In this document: piece after piece, positions 24,215 through 32,109 of the stretch
Layout of the letters: each line of letters starts with the position of its first letter
How positions within the stretch are numbered: the stretch's first letter is position 1
Source: Dehalococcoidia bacterium UBA1123
GTDB taxonomy: Bacteria; Chloroflexota; Dehalococcoidia; Lucifugimonadales; UBA1123
Direction of reading: 5' to 3'
DNA: 43,387 nucleotides
NCBI GenBank assembly: GCA_002313895.1
Contig: DCAW01000143.1
Location: forward strand, 1-43,387
Program-made: the position numbers and the translations under genes
The notes under the pieces: generated by a model
What the model was told of the DNA's origin: nothing
The model's database searches: none
What the model saw: the letters and a program-made list of their open reading frames with translations, nothing else

Positions 24215-25201
24215 ATGCAGTACAGAGCATTTGGTAACACTGGCGTTGAAGTTTCCGTTCTCGGATATGGTTGTGGCGCGGTTGGTGGACTCATGGTGCG
24301 CGGTGAGCATCCGGACATGCTTCGCACGGTTGAATATGCTCTGGAATCGGGCATCAACTACTTCGACACCGCGCGTATGTATGGCGACGGATTGTCAGAG
24401 ATTCACACTGGCGCGGTTCTGAGAGAGCTTGGCGCTCACGATGCTCTGGTCGGCACGAAAGTCAGACTGTCAGCCGCCGAGTTTGGAAATATTGAAGAGG
24501 TCATCGAAGCTCAGATCGACAACAGCCTCCAACGGATGGGTCGCGATAACGTGGACATCGTTTACACCCACAACTCTATCGGCGCGGCGAGCAACCCCGA
24601 CGGCGGTCAGCTTGGCCTAGACGATCTTGAGCGCATTGTCGGCGTTTTTAACAGAGCTGTCGAATCAGGCAAAATCCGGTTCTGGGGATTCAACGGGCTG
24701 GGGGACACCGAGACGCTCCACTCAGCGATAGACAGGTTTGGCCCATCAGGGATGCACACCTGTTACAACATGCTGAACCCATCGTCCAGTCACGAGATGT
24801 CCGCCGGGTTCCCATATCAGGACTACGGCCAACTGATGCAAAAGACTGCCGAGAAGGGCATCGGTTCGGTCGCCATACGAATCCTGGCAGGCGGCGCGCT
24901 CACTGGCGACTCGGTCCGCCACCCGCTCGCGGCGCAGGATGTCGCGCCTATCGCCACCGGGCAGACTTTGAGTGAAGACCTCGCCCGAACGTCGCAATTC
25001 AGTTTCCTGGTGGAAGACGGTTACACTGAAAATCTCGCCGAGGCGGCGATACGATTTGCCATAAGTGCCGAAAACCTGTCAACGGCCCTTGTCGGGCTGT
25101 CGAGTTTCGATCAGTTGGAGCAGGCGGTTGCTGCCACAAATAAAGGGCCTCTGCCCTCGGATGCCCTGGAGAAACTCGAAGGCATCTGGGCGGCCTCCTG
25201 A
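24215..25201 (+). CDS. aldo/keto reductase
   Basis: 328 residues from ATG 24215 with GACGGAGGG upstream. The TIM-barrel AKR tetrad is visible: Asp and Tyr in NYFDTARMYGDG, Lys in LVGTKVRL and His in DIVYTHN. NADPH-binding residues of the C-terminal half are represented by AAIRFAISAENLSTALVGLS. It belongs to the bacterial YghZ/Tas-like group that reduces aldehydes, sugars or xenobiotic carbonyls. It follows PiT by 44 bases on the same strand but has no evident functional tie to phosphate. It converges with the LLM oxidoreductase at 25205 with three bases between stops. Confidence 0.93.
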   Translation: MQYRAFGNTGVEVSVLGYGCGAVGGLMVRGEHPDMLRTVEYALESGINYFDTARMYGDGLSEIHTGAVLRELGAHDALVGTKVRLSAAEFGNIEEVIEAQIDNSLQRMGRDNVDIVYTHNSIGAASNPDGGQLGLDDLERIVGVFNRAVESGKIRFWGFNGLGDTETLHSAIDRFGPSGMHTCYNMLNPSSSHEMSAGFPYQDYGQLMQKTAEKGIGSVAIRILAGGALTGDSVRHPLAAQDVAPIATGQTLSEDLARTSQFSFLVEDGYTENLAEAAIRFAISAENLSTALVGLSSFDQLEQAVAATNKGPLPSDALEKLEGIWAAS

Positions 25202-25204
25202 TCC

Positions 25205-26164
25205 TTAACCTCTGAGCCTGGGAAGGACTTTCTCAGCCACCAGTTGGACTGATTCGACCTCTCGTTGGTATGGGAACACCAGCATGAACTGTTCAACGCC
25301 CAGATCGACGAAGGGCCGCAGGTATTCCGTCACCTGATCGGGAGTTCCGATCACTCCTCTGTAATTGCTCCGAAGCTCGTCGAAACTCACGCCTCGCTCT
25401 CTTGCTATGTCATTAGCGAGTGCGTCAACCCCTGCTTGGTCGGATGCAATAGCCACGCCTGTGAAGTGAGATTTGTTGATCGTGTCGTAGTCTCTTCCCG
25501 TCTTCTGACAGGCAATGCGCAGGTTGTCGAGGACTTCGGTGTACCGTTCAATGGGCGGGAAACCACTAACGTTTAGCCCCTGGGCGAATCTTGACGCTAG
25601 GCCAAGCACACGAGGTTTTGCGCCACCGACCCATATAGGCGGGTGCGGATTTTGGACAGGCTTGGGTGACATGAAGGCGTTGTCAATCTGGTAATGAGTT
25701 CCCTGGTAGTTCGGTCGGGCTTCAGTCCACATGCGAGTAATGATCTCGAGAGCCTCCTCGAAGCGGTCTACCCGCTCACGAGCCGAGGGGAACGGAATGC
25801 CGTAGGCATCATACTCAAGCTGCTTCCAACCGGCGCCGATGCCGAAATCCACTCGCCCTCCGCTCATGGAATCGACCGCTGCGGCGATCCGGGCGAGCAT
25901 CTGCGGTGCGCGGAAAGAGACGCACGTTACCAGGGTTCCGAGTCGGAGTGTGGTGGTCTCGACGGCCAGCCCCGTTAACACCGTCCACGGGTCCAGACAG
26001 TTCTTGTCCTCGGAGTTGGCGTCAAGAAAAAGGTGGTCCGAACACCACAGCGAATTGAAGCCCACTTCCTCTGCTAGCTTGCCCAGGTCACGAATTTCTT
26101 CGTAGCCGAAGCCAAACTGAGGCTCGATCTGAATCCCGATTTCCACTTGGCGGCTGTACGACAT
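25205..26164 (-). CDS. LLM-class oxidoreductase, probably F420-dependent
   Basis: 319 residues from ATG 26164 with TAGGGGAATAATTA upstream on the minus strand. Motifs of the luciferase-like barrel are clear: LAEEVGFNSLWCSDHLFL, LRLGTLVTCVSFRAPQML, MSGGRVDFGIGAGWKQLEY, NPHPPIWVGGAKPRVLGLA and a closing GTPDQVTEYLRPFVDLGVE. The short length and the GIGAGW motif point to the F420-dependent branch rather than the FMN monooxygenase branch at 16926. F420 biosynthesis genes are not in the window, so cofactor choice is inferred. It stands 44 bases downstream of the amidohydrolase at 26209-27453 and is likely cotranscribed with it. Confidence 0.9.
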   Translation of the reverse strand: MSYSRQVEIGIQIEPQFGFGYEEIRDLGKLAEEVGFNSLWCSDHLFLDANSEDKNCLDPWTVLTGLAVETTTLRLGTLVTCVSFRAPQMLARIAAAVDSMSGGRVDFGIGAGWKQLEYDAYGIPFPSARERVDRFEEALEIITRMWTEARPNYQGTHYQIDNAFMSPKPVQNPHPPIWVGGAKPRVLGLASRFAQGLNVSGFPPIERYTEVLDNLRIACQKTGRDYDTINKSHFTGVAIASDQAGVDALANDIARERGVSFDELRSNYRGVIGTPDQVTEYLRPFVDLGVEQFMLVFPYQREVESVQLVAEKVLPRLRG

Positions 26165-26208
26165 TAATTATTCCCCTAGATTTGGGTGATCCGAACGGCG
26201 TGAACGCA

Positions 26209-27453
26209 TTATTGCTTCGACGGAGGCAAGATTATGGCCCCGTCAGACGCCACTGTCTGGCCGTCTTTGATGACTTTTTGAACACTCTTGAGCGTTCCGA
26301 TGTCGGCCAGCGGGTCGCCATCGACAATCACAATGTCTGCCAGTTTGTTCGGCTCCAGCGTTCCGACCTGATCTTCCATGCCGAGCGCTTCGGCGGAAAG
26401 CCCTGTCATTCCGTAGATCACATCGCTTGCTGGCAGGCCAACGTCGTTAACCAGAAATTCGGCCAATAAAGGCAGCTCGTCGATTCGAGTTCCCGTTGAG
26501 CCCTGGTCACTGCTGACGACAAGTTTGACGCCGGCGGCGTGCATCCTGCGGATGGTGTCGTATCGAGTTTCCCAGAGGTGGCCCGGGTGGGTTCGAGTGT
26601 CGCGCATGTCCGCCTCGGTGAGACGATACCATGTGGCAGGCATGGCGAGGCTTACGATCAGTCCATTGTCCACGATGTCCTGAACGATTTGATCGTTGTA
26701 TTTGATGGTTCCATCGGCGCGGAACGGGACGTGCTCCAGAGTGTCCATTCCTGCGTTCACGGCCATGCGGATTGCCTCGACACCGTGGACATGCACCGCC
26801 ACCTTCTTGCCCATGCGGTGAGCGTCGTCGGCGACTGCGTGATAACCTTCGGCGTCGTATTGGGAGGCTTCGGGATTGGAGCCAGGTGTCGCGTTTCCGC
26901 CGGAACCCATCATCTTGATGAAATCGACTCCGTTCTTGACCAGCGTTCTCACTGCTCGGCGAAGGTCGTCAGTTGTGTCGCATTCAACGGAGTTCCACCA
27001 AAGTTGACCCGCTGTGGTGGTAATGACCGGCCCAGAGCACAGCATCCGAGGGCCTGGTATCTGACCGCTGGCTATCGAATCTCGGAGCGTCAAGCTCAGA
27101 AAATTACGGTCTCCGCAGTCACGAACGGTTGTCAGGCCGCTCTTGAGGGCAAGCAGGGAATTTTTCGCGCCTTGGAGGGTCGCTTGCTGGTCATTCATGG
27201 CCCTGGACTCGTCGCCGCCGGAGTTCCCGCCAGTGGATAGCATGTGGACATGGGCGTCGATCATGCCTGGCATTATCGTGCGGTCCCCTGCGTCGAACGC
27301 GTTGACGCCGCGTGGGAGCACGGTGGTTGATTGTGGCCCAACCGATACGATTCTGTTGCCTTCGACGACCACGACCCCGTCATTCAGGACTGGCCCATTC
27401 GTTCCGTCGATGATTCGGTTGGATTTTACAGCCCACCGGTTTGCGCTTGTCAT
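26209..27453 (-). CDS. metal-dependent amidohydrolase, imidazolonepropionase/Xaa-Pro-dipeptidase-like
   Basis: 414 residues from ATG 27453. Binuclear amidohydrolase ligands are in place: HVH in MPGMIDAHVHM, the lysine in GVDFIKMMGSGGNA that would be carbamylated, histidines in VAVHVHG and TLEHV, and the aspartate in VVSSDQGST. GPVITTTAGQLWWN matches a conserved segment of the HutI-like group that includes Xaa-Pro/Xaa-Arg dipeptidases and organophosphate-hydrolysing relatives. The reaction is hydrolysis of a cyclic amide or dipeptide; the substrate is unknown. Divergent from the enoyl-CoA hydratase at 27607; the shared 153-base gap carries a promoter for that gene. Confidence 0.9.
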   Translation of the reverse strand: MTSANRWAVKSNRIIDGTNGPVLNDGVVVVEGNRIVSVGPQSTTVLPRGVNAFDAGDRTIMPGMIDAHVHMLSTGGNSGGDESRAMNDQQATLQGAKNSLLALKSGLTTVRDCGDRNFLSLTLRDSIASGQIPGPRMLCSGPVITTTAGQLWWNSVECDTTDDLRRAVRTLVKNGVDFIKMMGSGGNATPGSNPEASQYDAEGYHAVADDAHRMGKKVAVHVHGVEAIRMAVNAGMDTLEHVPFRADGTIKYNDQIVQDIVDNGLIVSLAMPATWYRLTEADMRDTRTHPGHLWETRYDTIRRMHAAGVKLVVSSDQGSTGTRIDELPLLAEFLVNDVGLPASDVIYGMTGLSAEALGMEDQVGTLEPNKLADIVIVDGDPLADIGTLKSVQKVIKDGQTVASDGAIILPPSKQ

Positions 27454-27538
27454 CGGGTTCGGCTCCCTGTGCTCGTCTCGAGTTGCGATTATCGGATGAT
27501 ACAGACCGAGCGGGATTGTATCACGTTCTCTCAGGTGA

Positions 27539-27568
27539 TTGACTCACCGGCGCGCTGGGCACTAGAGT
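27539..27568 (+). promoter_or_regulatory. sigma-70-type promoter for the enoyl-CoA hydratase/MaoC run
   Basis: TTGACT at 27539-27544 and TAGAGT at 27563-27568 with an 18-base spacer. The start of transcription would be near 27575, giving a leader of about 30 bases to ATG 27607. An interrupted dyad ATCAC-10 bases-GTGAT lies just upstream and reaches the -35 box. The -10 sequence equals that of the promoter at 2443. Confidence 0.6.
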
Positions 27569-27606
27569 TGGGAATCAAGACTTACTACTCGAATCAGGGG
27601 GACGCA

Positions 27607-28401
27607 ATGGGATATCAGGCTCTGCAACTGGATCGGGAGGGTCACGTGGCCACGATCAGGCTCGACCGCCCTTCTATCATGAACGCGTTAAACCGTCAGT
27701 TAACCAGCGAATTTCACGACGCTCTGGACGAAGTTGGCGCAGAATTCCCCGATATACGGGTGGTGATCATCACCGGAAACGGGCCTGAGTTTTGCTCTGG
27801 AGCTGACCTTTCTCAAGCGAACAGGGCATCTTCTGAAGGAATGCCGCCTCTTTCGCAGAACGGACGCAAGCGCAGAATCCAGGAGCTTGCCCCTCACATT
27901 CGCGAGATACCGCAGGCGACGATTGCCGCCGTCAACGGCGTGGCGGCAGGCGGCGGACTGAGCGTGGCATTGGCTTGCGACATTCGTGTCGCCGCTGAGG
28001 AGGCGCGATTCACTGCCATTTTCGTCAAGCGGTCCATAGTTCCGGACACCGCATCGTCCTACACGCTTTCAGGGGTCGCAGGGCAGGCTGTGGCATCCGA
28101 AATGTCACTGACAGGGCGTATTTACGACTCCGAATGGGCAATGTCTAGAGGGCTTGTGAGTCGCGTTGTGTCCTTCGACAATCTGATGAATGAGGTCAAC
28201 GACATGGCGACAGAGATAGCGTCAAACCCGCCTCTGGCCGTCAGGGAAGCCAAGCGTCTGATGTACGCCCACAGCCCTGACCTCCACCACGTCATCGCCC
28301 ACGAGGACGAAGCCGCCGCAAGAATCACAGGCACTGAGGACCAGAAAGAGGCGATGAGGGCATTTCAAGAGAAGCGCCTGCCGCATTACGTCGGTAGATA
28401 G
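27607..28401 (+). CDS. enoyl-CoA hydratase/isomerase family protein
   Basis: 264 residues from ATG 27607, preceded by AGGGGGA; the frame is open further upstream but lacks family character and crosses the promoter. Crotonase features: VATIRLDRPSIMNALN, oxyanion-hole FCSGADLSQ, and VNGVAAGGGLSVALACDIRV. At the first catalytic glutamate position of classical hydratases the sequence is less clear (IFVKRSIVPDTASSYTL), with aspartate where isomerases and other crotonases vary, so hydratase activity is not certain. It is followed by two MaoC-type genes on the same strand after 30 and 30 bases, which suggests one operon for handling an unusual acyl-CoA. Confidence 0.92.
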   Translation: MGYQALQLDREGHVATIRLDRPSIMNALNRQLTSEFHDALDEVGAEFPDIRVVIITGNGPEFCSGADLSQANRASSEGMPPLSQNGRKRRIQELAPHIREIPQATIAAVNGVAAGGGLSVALACDIRVAAEEARFTAIFVKRSIVPDTASSYTLSGVAGQAVASEMSLTGRIYDSEWAMSRGLVSRVVSFDNLMNEVNDMATEIASNPPLAVREAKRLMYAHSPDLHHVIAHEDEAAARITGTEDQKEAMRAFQEKRLPHYVGR

Positions 28402-28431
28402 AGTATGGGATCATAAGGAGGCACAGAAACC

Positions 28432-28926
28432 ATGACGACCGAATCCGAAACTCTGGTCACCCAGGACTTGATTGAAAGAAAAGGCAAATTCAGTGAACCA
28501 AAGGTCGCACCGCCGATCGCGCTTTCGGACATCCGAAAATGGGCCATCGCGGTCTACTGGCCTGACGAACCTCCGCCCATGTACTGGGACGAGGACTACG
28601 CGAAGACCACACGACACGGGAGCATAATCGCGCCTCTGGACTTCAACCCTTTCGCGTGGCCGGTTCACAGGGAGCCAGTTCCAGCAGCCAGAGCTTCGGC
28701 TGACGGGGCCGGAATCGGAACCCGCGGGATGAACGGAGGCCAGACCGAGGAATATTTTGAGCCGATGAGGGCGGGAGACGTCATCTCCACGACCACCGGA
28801 CTGACCGAGTGGGTCGAGCGCACAACCAGGCTGGGCCCCACACTTTTTACCACTACAGAGACGCGCTGGACCAATCAGAACTGCGAGCTTGTGAAGGTTC
28901 GGAAATCTATCGGCATCAGGTATTAA
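28432..28926 (+). CDS. MaoC-like dehydratase, N-terminal-type hotdog subunit (FAS1-like dehydratase)
   Basis: 164 residues from ATG 28432 behind AAGGAGG. It resembles the N-terminal hotdog half of two-domain R-specific hydratases: IRKWAIAVYWPDEPPPMYWD, YAKTTRHGSIIAPLDFNPF, GGQTEEYFEPMRAGDVIST and TTTETRWTNQNCELV. The catalytic Asp-His pair of the second half is not expected here and I do not see it. In fungal and mycobacterial enzymes such halves pair with a catalytic hotdog, here most likely the product of the next gene 30 bases downstream. The probable role is an enoyl-CoA hydratase or mesaconyl/itaconyl-type dehydratase acting on a CoA thioester. Confidence 0.87.
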   Translation: MTTESETLVTQDLIERKGKFSEPKVAPPIALSDIRKWAIAVYWPDEPPPMYWDEDYAKTTRHGSIIAPLDFNPFAWPVHREPVPAARASADGAGIGTRGMNGGQTEEYFEPMRAGDVISTTTGLTEWVERTTRLGPTLFTTTETRWTNQNCELVKVRKSIGIRY

Positions 28927-28956
28927 CAGATCATCAGGAATCAGGAGACGGGGAAA

Positions 28957-29397
28957 ATGTCAGTCAATGTGTATTGGGAAGATGTCGAGGTCGGACAGGA
29001 GATAACGAATTGGTCGAGAAAGACCGATTTCATGCACTGGAACAGGTACGCCGCAGTGAACGACGAGTTCGTCTATATCCACATGGACGATGTCGCAGGT
29101 AGGGCAGCGCTGAACGAGCAGGGAGCCTTCGGGATGGGCAACCTCAGATTCGCCTACTTGCACAACATGCTGCGAGACTGGGCCGGCGATGAGGTGCAGG
29201 TCCGAAAGCTGGGCTGTCAGTACCGCGCTATCAATCAGAAGGACGACGTGCTGACCTGCGTCGGCACTATCGTCGCCAAGCGCGTCGAAAACGACGAGCA
29301 TCTGGTTGACCTGACCGTGGATGTGAAAAACCAGGAAGGCCAATCCACCGCGCCAGGCGAGGCGACCGTGGCTTTGCCTTCTCGCAACGGCGACTAG
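28957..29397 (+). CDS. MaoC-like dehydratase, catalytic-type hotdog subunit
   Basis: 146 residues from ATG 28957 behind CAGGAGACGGGG. The hydratase-2 motif is present in the form YAAVNDEFVYIHMDD, with the Asp and His at the usual spacing of catalytic D-x4-H. GNLRFAYLHNMLRDW and VRKLGCQYRAINQKDDVLTC match the C-terminal hotdog half of two-domain MaoC enzymes. Together with the preceding 164-residue protein it should form a hetero-oligomer equal to one two-domain hydratase. It converges with the enolase-superfamily gene at 29407, 9 bases away. Confidence 0.88.
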   Translation: MSVNVYWEDVEVGQEITNWSRKTDFMHWNRYAAVNDEFVYIHMDDVAGRAALNEQGAFGMGNLRFAYLHNMLRDWAGDEVQVRKLGCQYRAINQKDDVLTCVGTIVAKRVENDEHLVDLTVDVKNQEGQSTAPGEATVALPSRNGD

Positions 29398-29406
29398 GAC
29401 CAGGAA

Positions 29407-30597
29407 TCAGACCGCGACATCCTCCAGCCACTCCTTCGTGACCTCGATGCCGAAACCCGGAGCGTCACTGGGGACCAGATAGCCGTCTTTTATGGCCGGA
29501 GTGCCGGGGAGAAGCATCATCTCCTCCAGCGGGACGCCGGGAGGGGCCACGCCCTCTGACCTTTCGCCCCACTCGATGGCAGGCATGGCGTAGCTCAGGT
29601 GCTGGCCGTAGGGGTAATTCATTCCGGCGTGGGCGATAACTGTCAAGCCGTGAGCCTCGGCGATATGGCAAATTCGGACCAGCGCCGTGACGCCCCCTGC
29701 CCACTGGATGTCCGGCTGCATGATGTCAACCAGTCCGTTGGACGCTGCCAGCGCGAAAGGATGAGGCGTGTGCCAGTGCTCGCCCGTCGCGAGGGTTACA
29801 TCGGGGAGCCGTTGACGCACTTTGAAGTAGCCGTCCATGTCCTCTGGGAGCAAGTAATCTTCCAGCCACTTGATTCGGTATGGCTTCAAGGCCTCGGACA
29901 GCCGCACTGTGTACTCGACGTTCAAGGACATCCAGGCGTCGACCATAAGCTCGACATCGTCGCCGATCTGATCTCTGTGTTGTGCGACGATCTCTTCGTT
30001 CTTCCGAAGACCCTCAATGCCTTCGAGAGGGCCGTGGGGGAGGAACAGCTTTACGGCTTTGAATCCCACTTCCAGGAACCACGCGATGCTTTTCTCTCTG
30101 CCGTATGAGACATCGGTGTTGGAAGCGTAGCAGAAGATTTTGTCCTTCTGAGGCCCACCGAGCAGTTCGTACACAGGTCGATTTAACAGCTTGCCTTTCA
30201 AGTCCCAGAGGGCGTTATCCACGGCGCTGATGGCGTAAGATGCCAGGCCATGCGCGCCGTATTGGGCGGTGATGCGCCGCATTATGTCCCAACACTTTTC
30301 GGTCGCCATCGCGTTTTGGCCTTCCAGCACCGGCCCGATGTGGTCGTTGATTATGCTGGCAATCGGGCCGCTGAACAGTCCGAGACCCAATCCCCAGGTG
30401 CCGTCGTCAGCAGTGACGACGCACGCCGTGCGGCTCCAGTTTCCGCCTCCGGCAGCCAGGTTCGACTTCTGGTACTCGGGGTAACGGAGCATAGGGCTTA
30501 CCCAGTCGGGAGCGTTCTCAATTTTAGGAACTCTGGGCTGGGTCGTCATGTTGGGCCGAAGCTCAATGGGGACGGCTCTGATCTCTTTGATATTCAC
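29407..30597 (-). CDS. enolase-superfamily dehydratase, L-rhamnonate dehydratase-like
   Basis: 396 residues from GTG 30597 behind CAGGAGAACATAAAC on the minus strand. The sequence follows rhamnonate dehydratase closely: WSRTACVVTADDG in the capping domain, FKAVKLFLPHGP, metal ligands in ELMVDAWMSL (Asp), KWLEDYLLPED (Glu) and TLATGEHWHTP (Glu), then DIMQPDIQWAGGVT and VIAHAGMNYPYGQH with the catalytic histidine. These are all intact, in contrast to the decayed paralogue at 19109-20214. It should remove water from a sugar acid to give a 2-keto-3-deoxy acid. The exact sugar acid is not certain. The PhnD-like gene lies upstream on the same strand with a 66-base gap. Confidence 0.92.
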   Translation of the reverse strand: MNIKEIRAVPIELRPNMTTQPRVPKIENAPDWVSPMLRYPEYQKSNLAAGGGNWSRTACVVTADDGTWGLGLGLFSGPIASIINDHIGPVLEGQNAMATEKCWDIMRRITAQYGAHGLASYAISAVDNALWDLKGKLLNRPVYELLGGPQKDKIFCYASNTDVSYGREKSIAWFLEVGFKAVKLFLPHGPLEGIEGLRKNEEIVAQHRDQIGDDVELMVDAWMSLNVEYTVRLSEALKPYRIKWLEDYLLPEDMDGYFKVRQRLPDVTLATGEHWHTPHPFALAASNGLVDIMQPDIQWAGGVTALVRICHIAEAHGLTVIAHAGMNYPYGQHLSYAMPAIEWGERSEGVAPPGVPLEEMMLLPGTPAIKDGYLVPSDAPGFGIEVTKEWLEDVAV

Positions 30598-30663
30598 GTT
30601 TATGTTCTCCTGTAAATTTCCCCTCTGAGCGCGCGATTTCGCCTGTGGTTATTTGGAGGGCTT

Positions 30664-31455
30664 TTAGATGAGCCCTTCTTGCTCCGCCGCCACCTCCAGG
30701 ATTTCCCAACCTGTTGTGATCCCCGGAACGAAAGCCTTGCAGCCTTCGCCGTCCAGGATTTCCTTGCCTAGAGGGTCGGAGTATTCCATCTTGACCAGGG
30801 CGTCGGTGAACATCTGTGAAACTTCTTCATCCATATCGCTCTGGCCTGTGAAACAGCAGTGAGAGTATGCGGGGCTGTCCCAGAATTTTTGAATCCGTTC
30901 ATGAACGTCGACGCCGTCGAGTTCCAATCTGAGCAAGGTCGATGCGCTGATGGCCCCGGCGTCGTACTCGCCGTCCATCACGCGCTCGAACACGTCAACT
31001 TCGTCTCTACGGGTGTCCCCAGTCCGATCATCGAAGAAGGAGTAATCTGACAGGTCTTGCGTCGGATTTATCCCGGCTTCTTTGAGGAAGTGGTAAGCGA
31101 GCAGCCCCGTTTGGATAGAGCCGCGACTGCCGAAAGCGAAGCTCTTGCCCTTCAGCTTTTTGATGCTGCTGATGTCCGAACCAGCCTGTGAAATGAAGTG
31201 GGTAGTGAAATCGACATCCTCGTCCCGCATGACCAGCACGCGCGACGGAACATCCAGCAAGCGTTGAATCTTCACATAGGAGAGAGGGCCGTTCCAGGCA
31301 ACGTCGATCTCTCGGGAGACGAAGGCCTCGACCAATGCGTCATAGCCTGAGTACAGTACCCAGTCCGATTCCACCCCTCTATCGAGGAGGTATTTCTGAA
31401 GTCCCTGGAATACCACCATGTGAGAGTTTGATGCAGTTCCGCCGAGCCTGAGCAT
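30664..31455 (-). CDS. PhnD-like substrate-binding protein without signal peptide
   Basis: 263 residues from ATG 31455 with GGAGGCAATACA upstream on the minus strand. It has the fold of phosphonate/phosphate-type periplasmic binding proteins: FQGLQKYLLDRGVESDWVLY, DALVEAFVSREIDVAWNGPL, LKGKSFAFGSRGSIQTGLLA and a typical FERVMDGEYDAGAIS hinge half. There is no signal peptide or lipobox: the mature-like sequence MLRLGGTASN begins at once. No ABC permease or ATPase gene is near. It is therefore probably a cytosolic protein, perhaps an enzyme or sensor of the type-2 periplasmic fold like the THI5/NMT1-related group. It shares a 199-base divergent region with the GlcG-like gene. Confidence 0.85.
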   Translation of the reverse strand: MLRLGGTASNSHMVVFQGLQKYLLDRGVESDWVLYSGYDALVEAFVSREIDVAWNGPLSYVKIQRLLDVPSRVLVMRDEDVDFTTHFISQAGSDISSIKKLKGKSFAFGSRGSIQTGLLAYHFLKEAGINPTQDLSDYSFFDDRTGDTRRDEVDVFERVMDGEYDAGAISASTLLRLELDGVDVHERIQKFWDSPAYSHCCFTGQSDMDEEVSQMFTDALVKMEYSDPLGKEILDGEGCKAFVPGITTGWEILEVAAEQEGLI

Positions 31456-31534
31456 TGTATTGCCTCCTTCGCGTGAGGTTCATCATCGAGCTTCGCCGAG
31501 GGATGGTGCGAGTGTAATCACAGGGTTATTCTGT

Positions 31535-31553
31535 GTCAATCGCGCCGATTGAC
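31535..31553. promoter_or_regulatory. palindromic operator overlapping a -35 box
   Basis: GTCAATCG-CGC-CGATTGAC is a perfect eight-base dyad with a three-base centre. Its right arm contains the first five bases of the -35 hexamer TTGACT, so a bound dimeric repressor would block the promoter at 31549-31577. No regulator gene is in the window. It also lies 80 bases upstream of the divergent PhnD-like gene. Confidence 0.65.
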
Positions 31554-31577
31554 TGGTTAAATCAACGTTGCTACACT
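31549..31577 (+). promoter_or_regulatory. strong sigma-70-type promoter of the GlcG/aminotransferase pair
   Basis: TTGACT at 31549-31554 and TACACT at 31572-31577 with an exact 17-base spacer. The start site would be near 31584, leaving about 70 bases of leader before ATG 31655. The -35 box is embedded in the palindrome at 31535-31553. Confidence 0.7.
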
Positions 31578-31654
31578 CGCCGCATAATCTCCGGCGCGCT
31601 CGGCAATTTCAGCGTGTCCTTAAGACACAGTCAAATTATGAAGGAGTCAATGCC

Positions 31655-32053
31655 ATGAGCCTCACACTTCAGGACGCAAACACGATGGTTGGAGCGGCGA
31701 TTGCCAAAGCAGAAGAACTGAACATTCTGATAAGCGTTGCGGTGGTGGACGCTGGCGGACGCCTAGCGGCCTTCAATCGGATGGACGGCGCGATCTTCGC
31801 GGGGGTTTATGGCAGTCAGGGCAAGGCCATCGGTTCTGTAGCTTTCGGACGCAACAGCGGGCTAATGCAGGAGAGGGCGGGAGCTGCCATCGTCACAGGT
31901 ATTCGGGCCGCCGAGGGCGACCACATGATTATGAGTCAGGGCGGTGTCGTGCTTCTCCGCGATGGCGTTGCGGCTGGCGCCTGTGGTGTCGGCGGCGGCA
32001 CTGGCGAAGAAGACGAAATCTGCGCCCAAGCAGGGGTGGACGCCGTCTCATAG
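31655..32053 (+). CDS. GlcG/HbpS-family protein
   Basis: 132 residues from ATG 31655 behind AAGGAG (31641-31646). The whole length matches the GlcG/HbpS (DUF336) fold: LTLQDANTMVGAAIAKAEEL, ISVAVVDAGGRLAAFNRMDGA, KAIGSVAFGRNSG and GVAAGACGVGGGTGEEDEIC. Members bind haem, corrinoid or diols; some act in glycolate utilisation loci and others are accessory proteins of catabolic operons. No signal peptide is present, so it is cytosolic. It is the first gene of an apparent two-gene operon with the class IV aminotransferase, driven by the operator-controlled promoter at 31549. Confidence 0.9.
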   Translation: MSLTLQDANTMVGAAIAKAEELNILISVAVVDAGGRLAAFNRMDGAIFAGVYGSQGKAIGSVAFGRNSGLMQERAGAAIVTGIRAAEGDHMIMSQGGVVLLRDGVAAGACGVGGGTGEEDEICAQAGVDAVS

Positions 32054-32109
32054 CCCTCGAACCTTGACACGTGAAAACCTGATTTCTGACACTTACCGAA
32101 GGAGCAGTC

